Made by a program: the position numbers and the translations under genes. Positions 33,396 to 40,811 of a DNA stretch of 40,896 nucleotides are shown here, one piece after another. Every line of letters starts with the position of its first letter. Position 1 is the stretch's first letter. Origin of the DNA: JAUNSR01 sp036655355 (GTDB lineage Bacteria; Bacteroidota; Bacteroidia; Bacteroidales; JAUNSR01); the NCBI GenBank assembly GCA_036655355.1, contig JAVVQG010000019.1:1-40896 (forward strand). Direction: 5' to 3'. Under the pieces are notes generated by a model. It was not told where the DNA came from. It was given only the letters and a program-made list of their open reading frames with translations, and ran no database searches.

Positions 33396-34550
33396 TTATA
33401 GAAGTTGCGATTTAGCAAATTCACGCGCCATCCGGTCCGTTTCCACATAATCCTCGTAGCTGGGAGTTGCAATAAAAGGAAGTTGTTCCAGACTCTTCTC
33501 GATAATCCGTGACATTTGGGTAAAACCGCATTTTTCATGTAAAAACGCATCTACGACGATTTCGTTCGCTGCATTCAGAATACAAGGAAGATTTCCCCCT
33601 CCGTGCATCGAATCAAAAGCAAGCTGAAGATTCGGAAAACGTTTCAAGTCGGGTTCTTCGAACGTAAGGTTCGCGTAATCCTTCAAGCTCATCCGCGGAT
33701 TGATCGCACTGGGTAATCTCTTGGGATAGGAAAGCGCATAGGCGATCGGCACCTTCATATCCGGCATTCCCAACTGGGCTTTAACAGCCCCGTCTTCAAA
33801 CTGCACCATGGAGTGAATGATCGACTGCGGATGCACCACCACCTCGATCTGCGAAGGCGTTACGTCAAAAAGCCATTTCGCTTCAATCACCTCAAACCCT
33901 TTGTTCATCAAAGATGCCGAATCAATGGTTATTTTAGCTCCCATGTCCCAGTTCGGATGTTTGAGCGCCTGCCGGGCGGTAACATACTTCAGCTCCTCCT
34001 GCATGAAAGTACGGAAAGGACCACCGGATGCCGTCAGGATCAGTTTCTCTATCGGATTGTTCATTTCTCCCGCCAAACACTGAAATATGGCAGAATGTTC
34101 TGAGTCGACAGGCAAAAGAGGCACGTTGTGCTTCATTGCAAGAGCGGTGACTAGTTCTCCGGCCACCACCAACGTCTCCTTATTGGCAAGTGCGATGGGT
34201 TTACCTGCTTTGATGGCATGTATCGTGGGTTTTAAACCCGAATAGCCCACCATCGCAGTCACCACCATATCTACGGGTTCGGCTTCCACTACCTGACAGA
34301 TCGCTTCGGTTCCTGCGTACACCTTTATGGGCAGATCCGAAAGCGCATCACGAACGGCAGTATAATGAGCGTCATTGGCTATCACTACGGTGTCGGGCAA
34401 AAACTGACGTGCCTGACGAATCAACAAATCAACGCTGTTGTTAGCTGTTAAAGCATAAATCTCGAAAAGATCCGGATGCTCGGCTACCACTTCAAGCGTT
34501 TGACGCCCGATAGAGCCGGTTGAACCCAAAATTGCAAGTTGTCTTTTCAT
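33396..34550 (-). CDS. dxr: 1-Deoxy-D-xylulose-5-phosphate reductoisomerase
   Basis: A 384-residue enzyme of the MEP isoprenoid pathway converting DXP to MEP with NADPH. NADPH-binding GSTGSIGRQTLEV is at residues 9-21; metal and substrate motifs are ANKETLVVAGE (about 122), PVDSEHSAIFQCL (about 148), TASGGPFR (about 173), and MNKGFEVIEAKWLF (about 215). All expected residues appear present. It lies 103 bp upstream of rseP and 6 bp after the M23-like gene, so these probably form an operon. Confidence 0.96.
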   Translation of the reverse strand: MKRQLAILGSTGSIGRQTLEVVAEHPDLFEIYALTANNSVDLLIRQARQFLPDTVVIANDAHYTAVRDALSDLPIKVYAGTEAICQVVEAEPVDMVVTAMVGYSGLKPTIHAIKAGKPIALANKETLVVAGELVTALAMKHNVPLLPVDSEHSAIFQCLAGEMNNPIEKLILTASGGPFRTFMQEELKYVTARQALKHPNWDMGAKITIDSASLMNKGFEVIEAKWLFDVTPSQIEVVVHPQSIIHSMVQFEDGAVKAQLGMPDMKVPIAYALSYPKRLPSAINPRMSLKDYANLTFEEPDLKRFPNLQLAFDSMHGGGNLPCILNAANEIVVDAFLHEKCGFTQMSRIIEKSLEQLPFIATPSYEDYVETDRMAREFAKSQLL

Positions 34551-34556
34551 TAATGA

Positions 34557-35444
34557 TCAGAAATTAATATATTCTTCGGGATTAAGGGGAGTTCCCTTAT
34601 ACCATAATTCATAATAGATGTGAGGTTGCTCTTTCGTGGCAACACTCCGGGACTGTGTTCCGATCACCGCACCTCCGGGAATCGAACGGGAAATCTCCCG
34701 CGTAGGAGTTCCTATATTCCTGAAAACGGAGATGAAATCGTTGGGATGTTGGATGTGCATCACATAACCCGATTCGATCGTTTGGGATACGAAGATCACC
34801 GTTCCTTCGAGCGGGGTCGATACCGAGGAGTTACGGGCACATTTCACCTCCACCCCGAATCGTCCGTTCTGCGGATCAAATGTCTCCGTAACCACTCCGC
34901 GTACGGGCGCATAAAAAAGCGTTCCTTTCGCCGGCACGGGATCCTTCAAAATCGTCAGACTGTATTTCTCCTCCTGTTCAAAACGGGCTACGAATTGACG
35001 CTCTCTTTCACTCTTACCGGGAACTGAATCGGCAAATGCGATCATCGCAGATGCTTCCGGTAAAGTGGAGATGGAATCGAGCGGAGGAATCGAATCTTCA
35101 GAGAAATCCCCTCTCAACACGCCTAAAACATTCTCCAGGTAACGTTCCCTACGGAGATTGTCTTGTGCGATCGAATCCACACGCAAGGCATGGCGCACCA
35201 TTTCACTCCGCAGTTCCCGATCCATATACCCCGGTAAATATTCCCCAAGAGGAGTAGTCAACAGAATAAATAAGATCAGCACAATGAACAGGATTGCCCC
35301 CGACAACGTTAGCAATAAAGCATTCAGTCGGGTGAAACAGGCTGAAGTCGTTTTCTCCGGTTCGTTCTCCTTATATAAGGTAAGACGATATTTTTCGAAA
35401 AGGCGTCCTGAAAGATTGTTTTTTTTCTTATTTCTTGAATTCAT
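34557..35444 (-). CDS. M23 (LytM)-like envelope protein with degenerate metal site
   Basis: This protein of about 295 residues begins at the ATG at 35444 (MNSRNKKKNN). The longer frame to 35531 is rejected because a promoter-like -7 sequence falls inside it. It has a cytoplasmic basic tail, one membrane helix (about 48-70, LLLTLSGAILFIVLILFILL), a short coiled stretch, and a C-terminal LytM/M23 fold (about 190-295). The zinc ligands look lost: the usual H-x3-D is FGVEV, and the final HxH is HIY in QPHIYYELWY. Such proteins often activate amidases and do not cut peptidoglycan themselves; that role here is inference. It leads the dxr-rseP block. Confidence 0.8.
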   Translation of the reverse strand: MNSRNKKKNNLSGRLFEKYRLTLYKENEPEKTTSACFTRLNALLLTLSGAILFIVLILFILLTTPLGEYLPGYMDRELRSEMVRHALRVDSIAQDNLRRERYLENVLGVLRGDFSEDSIPPLDSISTLPEASAMIAFADSVPGKSERERQFVARFEQEEKYSLTILKDPVPAKGTLFYAPVRGVVTETFDPQNGRFGVEVKCARNSSVSTPLEGTVIFVSQTIESGYVMHIQHPNDFISVFRNIGTPTREISRSIPGGAVIGTQSRSVATKEQPHIYYELWYKGTPLNPEEYINF

Positions 35445-35468
35445 TGAGCATTTTGATGAGAGAGAATG

Positions 35469-35476
35469 CAAAACTA
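35469..35476 (-). promoter_or_regulatory. Candidate -7 element for the M23-dxr-rseP block
   Basis: CAAAACTA on the plus strand reads TAGTTTTG on the minus strand, a full TAnnTTTG match 25 bp upstream of the ATG at 35444. The -33 match is weak. Its position supports the shorter start of the M23-like gene. Confidence 0.4.
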
Positions 35477-35695
35477 ATAAAATAAGATTAAAGAAACACG
35501 GTATTATCCCCCAATCTAACGGAGACCACAACTGAAAAGCATCGGGAGTAATTGATAAAAAAACAGTCCTCTTTCGAACATTATAGAAACGTTTATTGTT
35601 GTAAAAGTAAATTATAAAACAGCATGTAGCTTTAGTGTATTTAAAAACAAAAGGATCTAATCTAAAATCGATGTCAAACTAAACTATTAATTAAA

Positions 35696-36832
35696 ATGAA
35701 AAAGAAAAAACTGTTTCTGTCTCTTGGATTGGCGATGCTCACTATGACGCTCTCTATTCCAAAACTTACTGCCCAGACAATGGACACAAGTAGTAAAAAC
35801 CACTACTATGAATTAAAATTCGGAGATAACATGTTTATCTCTCTTGGTGCCGGTGTTAACCTTTTCATGATCCAAGATATTCCTGGTGTCAGCGATGATC
35901 GTCCTCTTGTTCCGGTTGGTCAGTTTGCTATCGGTAAATGGCTTACTCCATACACCGGTCTTCGCCTGGAGTTTGACGCAGGTCCTTTGAAAACATGGGG
36001 TTATGTAAATCAGCAATGGGAAAAGAAATCCATCAACTACCTTGGTATTTACGGTGATTTCATGTGGAACATGAGCAATACGTTCGGTGGCTACAATGAA
36101 AACCGCGTATTCAGTATCATTCCTTTCGCAGGTATCTCTTACATGGCTACTTTGAAAGACAATGCTTACGGTGAAAAACCTTTCCAGTTCCCGATTTCCG
36201 CCGGTATCAAATTGAACTTCCGCCTATCTCATTATGTAGATTTCTACATCCAGGATCGTTTCACTTTGACAACTGACGAATTCGACGGTCTTGACGGAGG
36301 TAACACGATTGAACCTATCATGACGCTAACCGGTGGTTTCTCTGTTAAATTCGGACAGAACCGTTTCGTCTCTTACAATCCTTACGAAGAACAGATGTTG
36401 ATCAACAGCCTGAATGACAAGGTAAATCAGTTGCGCAACGAATTGGATGCTTGTAATGCTAAGAAATGTCCGGAACCTGCTCCATGTCCTGAATGCCCAG
36501 CATGTCAGTTGACTACAGTTGTAAGATTCCGTATCAACAGTGCTGTAATCTCAAGAGAACAACAGGTGAATGTATTCAACGTTTCAGATTGGATGAAAAA
36601 TCATGACAAAGCTGTCGTTGAAGTTATTGGTTACGCCGATAAAGATACCGGTACTCCTGAATACAACCTTGACCTTAGCCAAAGACGTGCACAAGCTGTT
36701 GCTGACGAATTGGTTAACACATACGGAGTAGATGCTAACCGCATTAAGATCGTAGCGAAAGGCTCTGCTGAACAGCCTTATCCTGATCACAATGACTGGA
36801 ACCGCGTCGTTATCTTCGTAAACGAAGAATAA
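35696..36832 (+). CDS. OmpA family major outer-membrane porin (P40/P41 type)
   Basis: A 378-residue protein with a signal peptide ending in LTAQ, an N-terminal eight-stranded barrel (about 30-225), a short coiled coil (LNDKVNQLRNELDACNAK), a Cys/Pro hinge (KCPEPAPCPECPACQ), and a C-terminal OmpA peptidoglycan-binding domain (about 275-378) with the typical YNLDLSQRRAQAVADEL and AKGSAEQPYPDHNDWNRVV. The hinge cysteines may form disulfides, as in Omp40/41 of Porphyromonas. Codon choice is more uniform than in neighbouring genes, which suggests high expression. It is a single-gene unit with a strong terminator. Confidence 0.9.
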   Translation: MKKKKLFLSLGLAMLTMTLSIPKLTAQTMDTSSKNHYYELKFGDNMFISLGAGVNLFMIQDIPGVSDDRPLVPVGQFAIGKWLTPYTGLRLEFDAGPLKTWGYVNQQWEKKSINYLGIYGDFMWNMSNTFGGYNENRVFSIIPFAGISYMATLKDNAYGEKPFQFPISAGIKLNFRLSHYVDFYIQDRFTLTTDEFDGLDGGNTIEPIMTLTGGFSVKFGQNRFVSYNPYEEQMLINSLNDKVNQLRNELDACNAKKCPEPAPCPECPACQLTTVVRFRINSAVISREQQVNVFNVSDWMKNHDKAVVEVIGYADKDTGTPEYNLDLSQRRAQAVADELVNTYGVDANRIKIVAKGSAEQPYPDHNDWNRVVIFVNEE

Positions 36833-36860
36833 AACATCGATTGCATAATTTGTTATTATT

Positions 36861-36905
36861 GAAGAGGGCGTCTGTGAAGTTTTTCACAAACGCCCTCTTC
36901 TCTTT
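36861..36905 (+). terminator. Terminator downstream of the OmpA porin
   Basis: GAAGAGGGCG pairs with CGCCCTCTTC, and an inner TGTGAA/TTCACA extends the stem around a short T-rich loop (36861-36900). TCTTTC follows. The long GC-rich stem fits a highly expressed gene. Confidence 0.85.
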
Positions 36906-36947
36906 CATATAAAATTGATAATTTTGGAATCCTAAAAGCACTATGTA

Positions 36948-37493
36948 ATGAAATTCATCCCACAAACACTAAAAGATGTCTTTGTAATCGAACCTGCAAT
37001 TTACGGAGATCACAGAGGATATTTTATGGAAACCTACAAAAAAGAGTTATTCAATCACCATATCGGACCTGTAGAGTTTATCCAGGATAACGAATCAAAG
37101 TCCACTTATGGGGTGTTCCGCGGACTTCATTATCAGAAGGGAGAATATGCCCAGGCTAAACTGGTACGTGTGCTCCAAGGCAAAGTATTGGACGTCATCG
37201 TTGATCTTCGAATTGCGTCTCCTACCTTCGGACAATCGATCGCCGTGGAGTTATCAGACGAGAACCATCGCCAATTGTTCGTACCGCGGGGCTTCGCTCA
37301 TGGGTTTATCGTTCTCAGTGAGCAGGCTGTATTTAGTTACAAAGTAGACAACATCTACCAACCTTCGGCTGAATGCTGTATCCGTTTTGATGATCCTTTC
37401 CTGAACCTGGACCTACAGGTTGCCAATACCGACCTGAAACTCTCTGAGAAAGACCGTGCCGGACTATTTTTCAAGGATGCTCCGAAGTTCTGA
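36948..37493 (+). CDS. rfbC: dTDP-4-dehydrorhamnose 3,5-epimerase
   Basis: A 181-residue cupin-fold RmlC enzyme. DHRGYFMETYKKELF (residues 22 on) and the catalytic-histidine motif RGLHYQ (about 60) are present, followed by VLDVIVDLR, FVPRGFAHGFIVLSEQAVFSYKVDN (with the acid/base tyrosine) and CIRFDDP. It epimerises C3 and C5 of dTDP-4-keto-6-deoxyglucose for dTDP-rhamnose. The partner genes rfbA, rfbB and rfbD are not in the window, so it is an isolated member. A -7-like TAATTTTG lies at 36919-36926. Confidence 0.93.
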   Translation: MKFIPQTLKDVFVIEPAIYGDHRGYFMETYKKELFNHHIGPVEFIQDNESKSTYGVFRGLHYQKGEYAQAKLVRVLQGKVLDVIVDLRIASPTFGQSIAVELSDENHRQLFVPRGFAHGFIVLSEQAVFSYKVDNIYQPSAECCIRFDDPFLNLDLQVANTDLKLSEKDRAGLFFKDAPKF

Positions 37494-37501
37494 TACGACA
37501 A

Positions 37502-37552
37502 CATACCAAGAGGGCCTCTCCATATTAAAAACGGAGAGGCCCTCTTGGTATG
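37502..37552. terminator. Perfect 20-bp-stem terminator between rfbC and the NeuB-like gene
   Basis: The arms 37502-37521 and 37533-37552 are perfectly complementary over 20 bp (core AGAGGGCCTCTCC with GGAGAGGCCCTCT), with an A-rich 11-nt loop. It lies between convergent genes and should stop transcription in both directions. Confidence 0.9.
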
Positions 37553-37558
37553 TTTGAT

Positions 37559-38479
37559 TTATCCTAACTCACAATCGTGCTGCAGAACGCTCCAACTCAG
37601 CATTTCCCCTTTTTTGACATCCGAACACAGATACTTCCCAACAATATCGTAATAACGTGAAACATCGATTCCGTTTCCATTGTTCGTAATCTCAATATCA
37701 TCAAGAGAAATCCGCGCACCTTTACGTTTGTCTTTATTGAAAACCAACGAACGCTCAAACATCTCCTTGTAAGCAACTTTCAATGAATATTCCTCCTGCT
37801 GGGGATGAATCTGCAAAGATGATTCCACCTTCCGAATCCCATCTACCAACTTCTTTCTCATTTCAGCCGTGTAATCCTTCACTTTGAACTCTATGAATTC
37901 GGCCCCGAGGGCTACTGCGGCTACCCCCGCATAAAGGTCGCCGGAACGGTCACACAATCCCACCCGATAACCAAAATGATCTTTCAGCCACTCCAAGCGA
38001 GTCAATCCCCAATCCCAGGGTTGACAAGGGTAAAATGGCATCCACTGCATCATCACCAAGTTATTTTCATAGGGTTGAATAAAATCAACCATCCGCTCCA
38101 CCTGCCAGTCCATTCCCGGAGGAGCAGAAAGAATCAGGTCTTTTCCCGTTCTGGCTGCCATCTCCAGCAGCGGAAAATTCCCAACCTCCTCGGCAGCGAT
38201 CCGATAACGGTTCACCCCAAGTTCTTCGAGACACTCCACAGCACCCAAAGCACGGGGACGACCGATAAATTCCATATTCAAAGCATCACAATAATGCTTG
38301 ATCGCTCCCCATTGTTTTATATCGAAAGGGGCCAGATTCGTATCCTCGTCCGTATGCACACTGAAACAAATCCCATTAACGCCAGTTACGGTAAGTTCCT
38401 CTATAATCGAATAAACCGACTCCATACTTGAATAGGAATCTGATTCCACTACTCCCAAAATATAAACGTTACGCATCAT
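37559..38479 (-). CDS. NeuB-like TIM-barrel/SAF protein lacking the metal histidines
   Basis: A 306-residue protein whose core resembles the NeuB family (sialic, legionaminic or pseudaminic acid synthases): VNRYRIAAEEVGNFPLLEMAARTGKDLILSAPPGM (residues 89-123), a central barrel, and a C-terminal SAF domain (FERSLVFNKDKRKGARISLDDIEI, about 241-264). But the usual N-terminal AEIG-N-H-G start is missing, the metal-binding SDHT motif is CDRS (Arg178), and EKH is EFK (Lys199). Both metal-binding histidines of the family are therefore gone, so it is unlikely to be a normal synthase. No other sialic-acid-type gene is near. Binding or regulatory roles are possible. Confidence 0.7.
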   Translation of the reverse strand: MMRNVYILGVVESDSYSSMESVYSIIEELTVTGVNGICFSVHTDEDTNLAPFDIKQWGAIKHYCDALNMEFIGRPRALGAVECLEELGVNRYRIAAEEVGNFPLLEMAARTGKDLILSAPPGMDWQVERMVDFIQPYENNLVMMQWMPFYPCQPWDWGLTRLEWLKDHFGYRVGLCDRSGDLYAGVAAVALGAEFIEFKVKDYTAEMRKKLVDGIRKVESSLQIHPQQEEYSLKVAYKEMFERSLVFNKDKRKGARISLDDIEITNNGNGIDVSRYYDIVGKYLCSDVKKGEMLSWSVLQHDCELG

Positions 38480-38557
38480 ATCACTTTTAATTTTGAAGTT
38501 AAATCCAAGCTCCTCGTTGAATTATAAACATTCTTTAAATTCTATTTGTTCAACAAC

Positions 38558-38594
38558 AAGGGCTTGTCCTTATTCAGACGACAAGCCCTTTTCT
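38558..38594 (+). terminator. Orphan terminator-like hairpin
   Basis: AAGGGCTTGTC (38558-38568) pairs with GACAAGCCCTT (38580-38590), an 11-bp perfect stem followed on the plus strand by a short TTCT. No plus-strand gene ends here. On the minus strand it would be a leader hairpin of the NeuB-like gene, about 80-110 nt before its start. Confidence 0.55.
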
Positions 38595-38728
38595 CCCTCA
38601 CCTATTTCCTGTTTATACAACGATTATCAACTCCAAACATTTACAAGTATCTATAAAACAACATTTTCCTCAAATTGTTCATTGTAATTCCCACTTACAA
38701 ACACCGACCATTCCGCGCTTCATTTGCG

Positions 38729-38815
38729 ATGAAAGAATCACTCAGAAACAGCCTTATGTTAAATATTGTTATTACACTCTTTTTTTACCTCATTCCGCTT
38801 GACGGACAGAAGTAA
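38729..38815 (+). CDS. Possible 28-residue membrane peptide
   Basis: An ATG at 38729 opens a 28-codon frame encoding a charged N-terminus (MKESLRNS), a hydrophobic stretch (LNIVITLFFYLIPL) and a polar end, stop TAA. It resembles a signal peptide or tiny membrane protein. It may be the decayed start of a lost gene. The next promoter's -33 element lies inside its last codons. There is no conservation evidence. Confidence 0.25.
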   Translation: MKESLRNSLMLNIVITLFFYLIPLDGQK

Positions 38816-38829
38816 GTATTCTATATTTG
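38798..38829 (+). promoter_or_regulatory. Consensus Bacteroidota promoter
   Basis: CTTG at 38798-38801, a 20-bp spacer, then TATATTTG at 38822-38829: a match to TTTG/N19-21/TAnnTTTG with one mismatch in the -33 box and a perfect -7 box. Transcription should start around 38835. This is the clearest promoter in the window. Confidence 0.75.
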
Positions 38830-38834
38830 TACTG

Positions 38835-38901
38835 TGTTTTTCATGGTATTAGATTTAAGGTTAATGAAGATTGGTTGTCGTGAGACAACCATTTCTTTTT
38901 T
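38835..38901 (+). ncRNA. Short transcript with a 20-codon ORF and GTGA-capped terminator
   Basis: From the consensus promoter, a transcript of about 65 nt would run to a terminator: TGGTTGTC (38872-38879), loop GTGA (GNRA type), GACAACCA (38884-38891), then TTTCTTTTTT. Between them the sequence reads ATGGTATTAGATTTAAGG and continues as a 20-codon ORF (MVLDLRLMKIGCRETTISFL, stop TAG at 38902-38904), in which the terminator stem is translated. I have a sense of similar sequences in other Bacteroidales, but cannot name the family. It could be a small RNA, a leader peptide or a regulatory decoy. Confidence 0.55.
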
Positions 38902-39003
38902 GTAGCCACTCCTACTAGTATACCACACAAAAACAAATCTCAAGCTATCCCGGCTTGCGCCAAAACAACCCATTTATTTTTATTACCGATACATTTCAAC
39001 GAA

Positions 39004-39381
39004 CTAAGCGATGTGACTGAGTGCCTTGATCGCCTCATCTATGTAATGTTTTAGCTTCTCCATATGGAAATGATCGAAAGCAGCCTTATCCTTTAGTTCG
39101 TGCAAAAGGTCTTTCTCTTTCTGCAAGTTCGCAACTGCATCTCCTATCTGCTGATTCAATCTCTGATTATCCAAACCAAAAGGAACTTCCTTCGCTTTAT
39201 CTGCCGGCGCCTCTGCCCCTCCCTGCATGTTCTGTTTTAACGCATTGATCACGGCATCCAAACGAGTTTCCAAATAAGAAACTCCGGTTTTACCGAGTGC
39301 TTCCGGCGATTGAACCAACTCCACCATACTCATCAACTCTTCTCTTTGCTCATTCAAAACTTTAATGCTGTCAGCTTTCAT
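39004..39381 (-). CDS. Small helical/coiled-coil hypothetical protein
   Basis: A 125-residue protein starting at the ATG at 39381 (MKADSIKVLNEQREELM); the frame is open a further 29 codons but those residues look like untranslated leader. It is almost wholly helical, with heptad-like stretches at about 1-50 and 70-122, joined by a Gly/Ala/Pro linker (GGAEAPADKAKE). No cysteine, signal or membrane segment is seen. I do not recognise a family. It stands alone, divergent from the DUF2147 gene. Confidence 0.55.
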   Translation of the reverse strand: MKADSIKVLNEQREELMSMVELVQSPEALGKTGVSYLETRLDAVINALKQNMQGGAEAPADKAKEVPFGLDNQRLNQQIGDAVANLQKEKDLLHELKDKAAFDHFHMEKLKHYIDEAIKALSHIA

Positions 39382-39673
39382 AATATAACTTTTAAATATT
39401 ACTTGAATCGAAATTCGCTCAATTTTAGCACGATGCCTCCCTAATGCTTCATCTGTTAGCCTTCGCAAAAAAGAGTAATCTCAATCTTTCTATATATATT
39501 ACAACGAGCAACGACTTTTGTTCAATTCGATATTCCTCTCTCTTTTTACGTTTCGCAGCTCCTGAAACATGCTCACTTGTTTAATTTATGTGCACATTTA
39601 TGCACACTTTCTAATTTTATGTGTTATTTTCGCACCCGATTAACAAAAGCTTATTAAAAAAATTTATACACAA
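39382..39673. promoter_or_regulatory. Divergent intergenic region with a TGTGCA inverted repeat
   Basis: This gap separates the coiled-coil gene (-) from the DUF2147 gene (+). It contains TGTGCA (39589-39594), six bases, then TGCACA (39601-39606), an inverted repeat about 70 bp upstream of the DUF2147 start, suggestive of an operator. A 7/8 match to TAnnTTTG (TATTTTCG) follows near 39625. No gene is seen. Confidence 0.35.
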
Positions 39674-40102
39674 ATGAAGAAGATTGCTTTTTTTGCACTT
39701 TTCCTAAGCTGTCAGCTCTTAAACGCACAAAGTGTAATTGGAAAATGGGTGACTTACGATGATGAAACAAAAAAACCGAAATCAGAAGTTCAGATATTCG
39801 AGCAGAATGGTTTGTATTTTGGAAAAGTAACCGCTTTATTAAATCGACCGTCCGGTGAAAAGGAGGTGATTTGCGAAAAATGCACCGGCAGCAAGAAAAA
39901 CAAACCGGTAGTGGGATTGCACATCATTGAGAATATGAAAAAATCGGAATCGAATTACGAAGGGGGTACAATTACAGACCCGCAAAACGGAAAATCCTAT
40001 AAATGCACGTTCAGCCTGGACCCGAAAGATCCGGAAACATTGGTAGTGAAAGGCTACGTGGGACCTTTCCACCGTTCGCAATACTGGAAACGCGCAAAAT
40101 AA
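39674..40102 (+). CDS. DUF2147 family exported protein
   Basis: A 142-residue protein with a cleavable signal peptide (MKKIAFFALFLSCQLLNAQ) and a small beta-rich domain. The start SVIGKWVTYDDETKKPKSEVQIFEQNGLYFGKV, the two-cysteine CEKCTG turn, the middle GGTITDPQNGKSYKCTFSL, and the ending VKGYVGPFHRSQYWKRA match DUF2147, a lipocalin-like periplasmic family of unknown function. Length is normal. It is a single-gene unit with a strong terminator after it. Confidence 0.85.
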   Translation: MKKIAFFALFLSCQLLNAQSVIGKWVTYDDETKKPKSEVQIFEQNGLYFGKVTALLNRPSGEKEVICEKCTGSKKNKPVVGLHIIENMKKSESNYEGGTITDPQNGKSYKCTFSLDPKDPETLVVKGYVGPFHRSQYWKRAK

Positions 40103-40139
40103 ATAGTTGATCGGTTCCGGTTAATTGACGCAAAATAGA

Positions 40140-40188
40140 ATGCCCGAAGCACCTCTCTTTAAGAGAGAAGATGCTTCGGGCATTTCTA
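40140..40188. terminator. Bidirectional terminator between DUF2147 and the HU-like gene
   Basis: ATGCCCGAAGCA (40140-40151) pairs with TGCTTCGGGCAT (40172-40183), and an inner CTCTCTT/AAGAGAG extends the hairpin. It is followed by TTTCT on the plus strand and preceded by an A-rich stretch. It lies between convergent genes. Confidence 0.88.
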
Positions 40189-40190
40189 AT

Positions 40191-40775
40191 TTATACCTTG
40201 CTATAAAGTGATCCTCCTCCGAATACCCTCTTACGAAGATGTCCCTCTTTTAGAAGTAAGTTCAGATCACGCAATGCCGTACTTCTACTGCATCTATTTA
40301 AACCGGAAATCTCTAGCAATTCCGCCTCAGAGTGAATGGTTAGGTACTGCATGATATTCCGTTTCCGCTCATCTATAGTACTTATTTTCTCATCCTCTTT
40401 CAACCGCACAAATTTGGCACTGATCATGGCTTTATAAAATTCCTTCCCGGGATGTACATGGATGCCATTGATCCGGAAATGATGCTGAGGTAGTTTCTTC
40501 TTGTCGGTTATTGCCTTTCCTTGTAAACTGGGTAGAAAAGTTCCCAATTGACCAAGCTGAACCCCATCGCCGTCTAGAAACGCCATGTTCAGAATATAAG
40601 CCAGCGAATCGATCGTTCCCTTTATATCCGCTGTGGATAATGTACTGCGCTGCGAAATAACTTCGCAGACCGTTTCGAATGATATGATATCCTTCTCTAC
40701 AATGCGCGCATAATAACTCTTCTGATCCGTTTCCGACTGAAGTTCACTCTCATACAACTTAATCTTAATACTCAT
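40191..40775 (-). CDS. HU-like DNA-binding protein with C-terminal winged helix
   Basis: A 194-residue protein. Residues about 1-125 form the HU-like (HU-HIG) domain common in Bacteroidota: VCEVISQRSTLSTADIKGTIDSLAYILNMAFLDGDGVQLGQLGTFLPSLQGKA, then FRINGIHVHPGKEFYKAMISAKFVRLKE. Residues about 135-194 form a DeoR-like winged helix (RKRNIMQYLTIHSEAELLEISGLNRCSRSTALRDLNLLLKEGHLRKRVFGGGSLY). It probably acts as a nucleoid or regulatory DNA binder. Its upstream region carries a 22-bp hairpin repeat array that could be its target; this is inference. Confidence 0.82.
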   Translation of the reverse strand: MSIKIKLYESELQSETDQKSYYARIVEKDIISFETVCEVISQRSTLSTADIKGTIDSLAYILNMAFLDGDGVQLGQLGTFLPSLQGKAITDKKKLPQHHFRINGIHVHPGKEFYKAMISAKFVRLKEDEKISTIDERKRNIMQYLTIHSEAELLEISGLNRCSRSTALRDLNLLLKEGHLRKRVFGGGSLYSKV

Positions 40776-40811
40776 ACGATATAAATTTAAAATGATAAAT
40801 CAAAAGTGATT

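Larger units (their letters stand above)
38480..39003. other. Gene-poor region with hairpins and one short transcription unit
   Basis: No standard gene is seen. It holds an orphan hairpin (38558-38590), a 28-codon hydrophobic ORF (38729-38815) and a short promoter-terminator unit (38798-38901), each listed separately. The remainder (38902-39003) is AT-rich without visible structure. Confidence 0.6.

Noticed and set aside
35445..35531. Longer start for the M23-like protein
   Set aside because: A -7 promoter box lies within the extension, the added hydrophobic residues do not form a sensible signal, and MNSRNKKK gives a normal cytoplasmic tail.
35596..35634. TTG and TAGCTTTA as the porin promoter
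   Set aside because: The spacing is about 25 bp and the -7 box has a mismatch; too weak to list as a site.
39382..39468. 29-residue N-terminal extension of the coiled-coil protein
   Set aside because: The extension differs in composition and the ATG at 39381 begins the helical region.
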